From Candidatus Fermentithermobacillaceae bacterium UBA3951 (GTDB lineage Bacteria > Bacillota > Sulfobacillia > Fermentithermobacillales > Fermentithermobacillaceae), in assembly GCA_002385465.1 (NCBI GenBank), contig DGDN01000008.1:2068-20808 (forward strand): 18,741 nt of DNA, read 5' to 3'. The notes under the pieces were generated by a model that saw only the letters and a list, made by a program, of their open reading frames with translations, made no database searches and was not told where the DNA came from. A program made the translations under genes and the position numbers. This document shows positions 13,558 through 18,741 of the stretch, in pieces; within the stretch, counting starts at the first letter, position 1, and every line of letters begins with the position of its first letter.

Positions 13558-15999
13558 CTATGCCCTGAACACCTCCGCAGGCGGAGTCCTTGCTGCCGTT
13601 CTCGCGGGATGCAATCCTCCTAGGGCGGCTGAAGCCGTTCCTGCCGCAACTGCCCACACGGCAAGTCTTGACATGGTGTCGAACGTAATAGGCACAAGCG
13701 GCTCTAGTAGTCTTAGAATGGGACAAGAAGCGACCAGTCCTATGACCGAGCCAGGAAGGCAGATGCCCAACGCTTCCCTAAGGTAGAGCTCCATGATATT
13801 TCGTTTTGAAGCCCCGACAGCCCTGCGGATCCCTATCTCCCTAGCCTTTTCGGTCACCCTAGCCATCATTATCGCGAACACCCCTATGGCAGACAGGGCA
13901 ATGGCCAATATCCCCGTGAGCCCGAACACCTTGGTGAGTTTTGCCCGTATCTCGTCCATTCTCTCAACGTACCGCAAGTACTTGTCTACCCGTGGGGGAG
14001 CGAAGAGCGGGTACTCCTCTGCGAAGTGCTGCTTAGTTTTCTCGACCAGCGCCTCTGGTTTCTCTCCTTCTCTGGCTTCCAGAAGGATCTTCGAGTTTTC
14101 GCAGAACCGGCTGGCTAAATCTGGGACCGACAACATCGATAGGGGCGGTATGAACACGCTGTCCTCTCGGTAGAAAGACAAGTCCAGTACTCCCTGCGGC
14201 CTCGGCTTAAGCACCCCGACGACGGTGAAAGGGACGGGGCTGCCAATGTGAAGCGTCTTTCCTACGCAGTCTTCTTCGCCAAAAATCGATGCGGCCAGTC
14301 TGTGTCCCAGCACGCACACCGGGGTTCTGTCGTCTTGGTGAAGGAGAAAACGCCCCGATGCCACCTCGAACCTCCTCAGGGAAGCGAAACTCGGCGAACA
14401 GGCTACCACGGAGACGGCGTGGACCTGATTCGAATCCGGCAAAGCCACGGTGCTCGCTATCTCCTGAAACCACGCGGCGCGGTACGCTCCCACCGCTTTC
14501 GCCAAGTTGTCTGCAAGGGACGGATCCATGGGGAGAGGGGGATGTGAATCGCTGGCACTTGAACCTGGCTTGGACACGGCCTCCGGCGCACGGCCCACGC
14601 CTTGCGATGCTAAATGCTCATTCTCAACCAGCACAAGCCTTTCACCTACTGACTTCAGGTAAGAAGCGACCTTTTCTTGAGTGAGATAAGAGATCCCCAT
14701 CATCACCACTACGCCCGTAACCCCGATGGCCACCGCCGCCACCGCCAGCGCGCTTCTAACGTCGGCTTTCAGGTGCTTCTTGCCGGGTCTCCAGGCAAAA
14801 GCGTCCCTAACTGCTTGGATAGGTGAAATCCTTGAGGAAACTATCGCGGGGTAAAGCCCCGCCAGAACCATAACCGGCACGATCACTGCCACCGCTTTCA
14901 GGATTGACCCGGGACTGAGGAGCACAGCCTCTCCGAACCACTTCTCGAACAGGCCGCGGACGCTGAACGCGAGGCCGAGGCCCAGAGCGATTCCCGAGAG
15001 AGTAAGGGCCACAGTGCGACCTAAGACTTCAACTGCTATGTCTATCCTGGCGGCTCCGATACACCTCTTTATGCCTATCTTCTTTCGCAGGGACACAACG
15101 TCCAGAAGCAGTAAGTTGGTGGAGTTCATAACGGCGACGCCCAAAACCGCCAGCCCGGCCGCAACCAAGCCGCCGGTGGAGTGTTCCTTCACAGTGCCGT
15201 AAACAAGCTGGGCGATATCGCTGAAGGATATATAGATCTTTCGCTGGTCATCGTTATAGGCTGAAAGAGCGGTTTCTATTTCAGCCATAGCTTCCTCCAC
15301 CAAGCCCGGCTTGGGCCTGACCCAAAAAGCCACTCCTGGATATGCGACGTCACGTTCCGAGATCCGATTTGCTCTTAGGAAAGAAGCAGCAGTGTCATTG
15401 ATCTGAACCGGGTCAAAAAGCGAAAGTGGGACATAGAGAATCCTGTTCTCGAAATCGAAGGTGCCGTTTGTCTGTTGCAGCGCCAGCGACCCAACCACAT
15501 GGTAGTCCATTCCGGTCATGGGGCAGTGGTAAACTTCTCCCACTTTGACCAGGCCTGATTCGACCAGACTCGCCCCGGCGACGGCGACCGGCAGTTTTCT
15601 TTCCTCTTCGAGAGAAGTAAAAGTCCTGCCAAGATTAGTCTTGAGCCCTCTCACCGAGAAGTAGTTGCTTGTTACGAACCGGATAGATGGGACGAACAAA
15701 TCCGGGAGATCTATCCCAAGTGTTCCCTTGCTGTAGGCGGCTATGTCTTCTGCCGACGGAACGCGGTCGCGTATTGTGGCCATCTCTTCAACGTCGAATA
15801 GGTTCCAATTCGGTTCATACTTTCCTGACAAACTCACGTTAAAGACATCGCCTGCGGCTTGCGACACTGTAGCGGCCAACTCCATCTCGAACCCGCGCTC
15901 GACCCCAAAGACGAAAGCCATAATGCACGACGCTGCCGCCAGGCACGCAAGGATCAGCGACGTCCTTCCGCTGCTCTTTCTTCGGGCTACCCTGTACAC
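13558..15999 (-). CDS. ABC exporter permease with two FtsX/MacB-type domains
   Basis: This 813-residue protein has about eight membrane segments in two sets of four. The first set follows a large extracytoplasmic MacB-PCD-like domain and includes LRKKIGIKRCIGAARIDI. The second includes the better preserved EKAREIGIRRAVGASKRNIM, the coupling segment that contacts the ATPase. Each set alone resembles a MacB subunit, so the polypeptide is a pseudo-dimer that would need no second permease. These transporters move peptides, antibiotics or lipids by a mechanotransmission mechanism; the substrate is unknown. GTG at 15999 is chosen because GGAGGG lies 6 nt upstream. The ATG at 16017 is an alternative but lacks its own site. 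It follows the ATPase gene by about 22 bp. Confidence 0.86.
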   Translation of the reverse strand: MYRVARRKSSGRTSLILACLAAASCIMAFVFGVERGFEMELAATVSQAAGDVFNVSLSGKYEPNWNLFDVEEMATIRDRVPSAEDIAAYSKGTLGIDLPDLFVPSIRFVTSNYFSVRGLKTNLGRTFTSLEEERKLPVAVAGASLVESGLVKVGEVYHCPMTGMDYHVVGSLALQQTNGTFDFENRILYVPLSLFDPVQINDTAASFLRANRISERDVAYPGVAFWVRPKPGLVEEAMAEIETALSAYNDDQRKIYISFSDIAQLVYGTVKEHSTGGLVAAGLAVLGVAVMNSTNLLLLDVVSLRKKIGIKRCIGAARIDIAVEVLGRTVALTLSGIALGLGLAFSVRGLFEKWFGEAVLLSPGSILKAVAVIVPVMVLAGLYPAIVSSRISPIQAVRDAFAWRPGKKHLKADVRSALAVAAVAIGVTGVVVMMGISYLTQEKVASYLKSVGERLVLVENEHLASQGVGRAPEAVSKPGSSASDSHPPLPMDPSLADNLAKAVGAYRAAWFQEIASTVALPDSNQVHAVSVVACSPSFASLRRFEVASGRFLLHQDDRTPVCVLGHRLAASIFGEEDCVGKTLHIGSPVPFTVVGVLKPRPQGVLDLSFYREDSVFIPPLSMLSVPDLASRFCENSKILLEAREGEKPEALVEKTKQHFAEEYPLFAPPRVDKYLRYVERMDEIRAKLTKVFGLTGILAIALSAIGVFAIMMARVTEKAREIGIRRAVGASKRNIMELYLREALGICLPGSVIGLVASCPILRLLEPLVPITFDTMSRLAVWAVAAGTASAALGGLHPARTAARTPPAEVFRA

Positions 16000-16021
16000 C
16001 TTTTTCCCTCCATTCATTCAG

Positions 16022-16717
16022 TCAAAGGGAAGGGAGGGGTCCTGAACAACTTGCGATAACCCCATCGATTATCTGCACAACCCGCCGTGCCTTTTCGGCT
16101 ACAACCGGGTTGTGCGTGACGACGACTATGGTCCTTCCGCTTGTGTTGATGGAGTCGAAAATGCCGAGGATCCGGTCTTGAGTTGCAGAGTCTACATTTC
16201 CGGTGGGCTCGTCAGCCAGCAGGAGCTTCGGATTGTGAACGATTGCCCTCGCTATGGCAACTCGCTGCTGCTCCCCGCCGCTTAGACTCGATGGGTATGC
16301 CCGTGCCCTCTTGGCGAGTCCAACTGATTGAAGTGCCTGGACAGCCCGCTCGGTTCTTTCCCTCTTGGTTACGCCTGCATAGTAGAGGGGAAGGGCGACA
16401 TTGTCCACAAGGGTCATGTCGCTTATGAGGTTGAAAGCCTGGAATACGAATCCTACGAAAGTCCTTCTGAACCGGGTGAGCTCATAATCACCGAGGGCTG
16501 GCAAGTTGCGGCCGGCCACTACGCATTTCCCGCTGCTTGGAGTGTCAAGTCCTCCGATGATGTTCAGGAGAGTCGATTTTCCCGATCCCGACGGGCCGGT
16601 CACGGCGACATAATCGCCCTCGGAGATGGTAAGCGAGACGGATCTTAGGGCATGGACCGGCTCTGATTCCCCCTCATAGACCTTGCTGAGGTTCTCCAGC
16701 TCGATCAAGCTCACCAT
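16022..16717 (-). CDS. ABC transporter ATPase, MacB/LolD family
   Basis: Cytoplasmic ATPase of 231 residues that powers the adjacent FtsX-type permease. Motifs are complete: Walker A GPSGSGKST (41-49), Q-loop Q93 in FQAFNL, signature LSGGEQQRVAIARA (145-158), Walker B LLLADEPTGNVD (165-176) and H-loop H202 in VTHN. The short length and the sequence TPSSGKCVVAGRNL fit the LolD/MacB/YknY group. The ATG at 16717 follows GGGAGG by 5 nt; GTG at 16714 would have 8 nt. First gene of a two-gene operon with the double permease and divergent from a membrane fusion protein, which is the third component such exporters use. Confidence 0.93.
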   Translation of the reverse strand: MVSLIELENLSKVYEGESEPVHALRSVSLTISEGDYVAVTGPSGSGKSTLLNIIGGLDTPSSGKCVVAGRNLPALGDYELTRFRRTFVGFVFQAFNLISDMTLVDNVALPLYYAGVTKRERTERAVQALQSVGLAKRARAYPSSLSGGEQQRVAIARAIVHNPKLLLADEPTGNVDSATQDRILGIFDSINTSGRTIVVVTHNPVVAEKARRVVQIIDGVIASCSGPLPSL

Positions 16718-17353
16718 ATGCACCTCCCAAGACTGTCAGTGTTGTGCGCCGGCTTTTTGCCTCCTGTTGATTGTTCCAGAAGGTCTACGTTTACAGAACT
16801 TCTGTGGGCGTAATCTCTGCAGCTTTCGTTCCGACGCAACTTGAGGACTGTAAATTCGACCTAGACCAACTATTCGTTATGATATCGATTGTTCCTGTAC
16901 GCAAATATACTGCCCCCGGTCATCTCCTACTGCGACAGTACTGTTACCGGGTTATTGGTATGCTATTGACCTTGAACCACTGCTTTCGGAGATACAAGGA
17001 CGCAGTTATTCAGGCAAGGGGGAACACTGCTGCGCAGCATGTAGACAATGCGGCTACAGTTATCCTTGATACTAGTCTCTCAGCTCACTGTCTTGTCGCT
17101 GGATTCTGGACCTTGCAGGAGCAATAGGGCCGACAGCAGTAGGAGCGATCTTCCCACGTAGTCTTGCCTGCCTTCTCTGTCAAAAAACGGAGGCACAATA
17201 CTGAGCTGCGAACTAAAGCGGCGGGATGGATGGCAACACTGGAACATTTACGGATCCCATACGTCTAGAACGGGGAGGATCCTAAGGCATTTTCGTAAGT
17301 ACATACGAGTACAGAACTGGAAGAGGTTCGCCTAGAATCGGGGAGGAGACAGC
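16718..17353. other. Long divergent intergenic region with palindromes, no convincing gene
   Basis: By eye the part from about 16840 to 17130 is more A+T-rich than its neighbours. An open frame (16771-17127, plus) runs through it, but its product resembles nothing I know and lacks a ribosome binding site. Perfect palindromes include ACAGAA-C-TTCTGT (16793-16805), ACAGTACTGT (16935-16944), TGCTGCGCAGCA (17028-17039) and TCGTA-AGTACA-TACGA (17293-17308). A direct repeat CTAGAA(T)CGGGGAGGA occurs at 17265-17279 and 17332-17347; its second copy contains the ribosome binding site of the next gene. Promoters for both flanking genes should lie here but none is clear. Confidence 0.45.
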
Positions 17354-18741
17354 ATGCAGCGATTTCCGGTGAGATGGGCAGTAATCGCGGTCATAATCCT
17401 GGCTATCGTCGGGCTCGGTTATTGGGGTGTCAAAGCCATGGTAAGCGAAGGCGAAGCCAAACTGGTTATGGCCACCAAGCCCGTGACCATGGGCGATATT
17501 GAGGTTGTCGTATGGGGCTGGGGAACGCTCACGGCCAAAGAAGAGCGGGATGTAATCACCAGCGCCGAAGGCGTTGTGAAAGAGGTGTTTTTCGAGGCGG
17601 GCGACCCGGTAACCAAGGGACAAGTGCTTGCTACCATAGACCCGGGGACGCTCTCTATGTCCATCCGGTCCCTCGAACTTGAAATTGAAGGTGAGAGACT
17701 GGAGCTCGCGCGCCAGTTTGGAGTCTCCCCGGACCAGGTTGAAAACGTTGATCCGTCCTCGGCCCTCATAGTGAGGAGCCCCATGAGCGGCACCATCTCG
17801 GGTTTGGCTGTCGACGCAGGTTCCACTGCCCAGGGCGAAGTGTGCAAGGTAGTGGACGACAGGCGCTTGATCATCAAGCTGCAGGTGCCCGAGTTCGTGT
17901 ATAACGCCGTAAAGGTCGGCACTCCGGCGGCGTTTACGCCCAAGAGATTCGAGGGGCGCGTACCTGGCGCCGTCACAAGGATCGACTCGGTACCTGTTAA
18001 GACCGACCAGGCCTACCTCTACAATGTATGGGTTGAGATAGGAAACCCGGGTCTTCTCAAAGTCGGCGATGAAGGCACGGTGGCTTTTGAGGCTCCGGGA
18101 ATTGAGTACCAGCCGTCGGCCAAGATCACGTCTTTTGGCGCCCAAGAAGCGGTTACGACGGCGGTTTCGGGAAGAGTCAAGTCGGTGTTCGTGCGGGACG
18201 GTCAGTGGGTCAACGAAGGGGACCCCATACTTGAGCTTGAGCCGGGCGGGGCGCTGTTCCAGGCCATGACCCTCCAACTCAAGTTCAAAGAGAAACTCGC
18301 GGAATTGGAAGACAAGAAGGCCATGCTTTCAAACTTGAGTGTGATCTGTCCCATGGACGGAGTGGCCTTCGACAAAAACATAACCGTCGGTCAGACCGTC
18401 GGCAAGGGAACTCGGGTAACACGGGTGGCCAACTTCCAAGAGATGAACCTCATGCTCAGGGTCGACGAGATAGACGTCCCTAAAGTCCAGGAGGGGCAAG
18501 AGGCCCAAGTCATGGTCTGGGGACGCGAAGGACAACAGTCGGTACCCGCCGTCGTGAGCAAGATAGGGGCGAGCGGCGACTTGAGGGACGGATACTCGTC
18601 GTTCAACATCACCTTGTCGGTCCAAAACCCCGGCTTCCTGAGGCCCGGAATGGGCGGCGAAGCGCGGATCTTTGTCTCGAAGAAGGAAGGAGTCCTACTG
18701 TGCCCCGTGGAGGCTTTGTACAAGGAAGACAACAACTGGTT
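17354..18741 (+). CDS. Membrane fusion protein (HlyD/MacA/YknX-like) with two barrel-sandwich modules, 3' end outside window
   Basis: The frame stays open for 462 codons to the window end. An N-terminal anchor (residues about 8-28) is followed by a first biotinyl/lipoyl-like module in two halves (about 68-97 with AEGVVKEVFFEAGDPVTKGQ, and 138-168 with SPMSGTISGLAVDAGS) and a beta-barrel domain (about 170-250). A second module follows (266-297 with VSGRVKSVFVRDGQWVNEGD, and 328-360 with CPMDGVAFDKNITVGQTV), joined by a short helical hairpin (about 303-327), then another barrel domain with PGMGGEARI. Ordinary adaptors have one module. The short hairpin and single anchor fit a Gram-positive exporter without TolC. 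ATG follows GGAGG by 7 nt. It probably partners the divergent ATPase and permease, unless others follow outside. Confidence 0.82.
   Translation, partial: MQRFPVRWAVIAVIILAIVGLGYWGVKAMVSEGEAKLVMATKPVTMGDIEVVVWGWGTLTAKEERDVITSAEGVVKEVFFEAGDPVTKGQVLATIDPGTLSMSIRSLELEIEGERLELARQFGVSPDQVENVDPSSALIVRSPMSGTISGLAVDAGSTAQGEVCKVVDDRRLIIKLQVPEFVYNAVKVGTPAAFTPKRFEGRVPGAVTRIDSVPVKTDQAYLYNVWVEIGNPGLLKVGDEGTVAFEAPGIEYQPSAKITSFGAQEAVTTAVSGRVKSVFVRDGQWVNEGDPILELEPGGALFQAMTLQLKFKEKLAELEDKKAMLSNLSVICPMDGVAFDKNITVGQTVGKGTRVTRVANFQEMNLMLRVDEIDVPKVQEGQEAQVMVWGREGQQSVPAVVSKIGASGDLRDGYSSFNITLSVQNPGFLRPGMGGEARIFVSKKEGVLLCPVEALYKEDNNW

Noticed and set aside
16771..17127. 118-codon open frame between the ATPase and the adaptor
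   Set aside because: No ribosome binding site, no recognisable domain, and composition unlike the neighbouring genes. Kept only as part of the intergenic description.
17282..18277. 331-codon minus-strand frame opposite the membrane fusion protein
   Set aside because: The plus strand encodes clear barrel-sandwich modules over the same bases. The minus frame is His/Arg-rich with no recognisable domain.

Overview
This window looks like chromosomal DNA from a moderately high-G+C Bacillota (Firmicutes). The case rests on a PerR-type Fur regulator, a perfect CIRCE element in front of groES-groEL, DegV and ComEA proteins, AGGAGG-type ribosome binding sites, and heavy use of GTG and TTG starts. About nine of the fifteen genes appear not to start at ATG. 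No rRNA, tRNA, CRISPR array, transposase or phage gene was seen, so this is mostly ordinary chromosome with some lineage-specific pieces.

Layout, left to right. Positions 1-499 hold no credible gene, only degenerate short tandem repeats (11-12 bp, then about 31 bp) and two inverted repeats. A promoter carrying a Fur-type palindrome drives a perR-like regulator and a rubrerythrin-like diiron protein (554-1475), an apparent peroxide-stress operon. Its 3' side is a roughly 50-bp tandem repeat array (1521-1844), followed by a strong bidirectional terminator (1916-1960). An M20 amidohydrolase (minus) and a D-2-hydroxyacid dehydrogenase (plus) diverge from a region with a third small repeat array (3491-3570). 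The dehydrogenase converges on an ArsB/NhaD-type ion permease (minus), which has its own promoter and a leader of about 230 nt.

Next is a two-gene minus-strand operon (8821-6192). It encodes a small membrane protein built from two similar halves and, overlapping by ATGA, an exported 734-residue protein. That protein fuses a sorbosone/glucose-dehydrogenase-like beta-propeller to a class A beta-lactamase-like serine hydrolase. I regard this pair as the most unusual item in the window. A degV gene and a HEPN-like gene form another minus-strand pair, divergent from comEA. comEA is followed by the HrcA/CIRCE-controlled groESL operon.

The right end holds an ABC exporter: a double-FtsX permease and its MacB/LolD-type ATPase on the minus strand. 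Divergent from them, and running off the window, is a membrane fusion protein with two biotinyl/lipoyl-like (barrel-sandwich) modules. The 636-bp gap between them has lower G+C by eye, several small palindromes and no convincing gene.

All functions are inferred by reading motifs, with no database search. Start sites were chosen by ribosome-binding-site position and are the least certain part of the coordinates.
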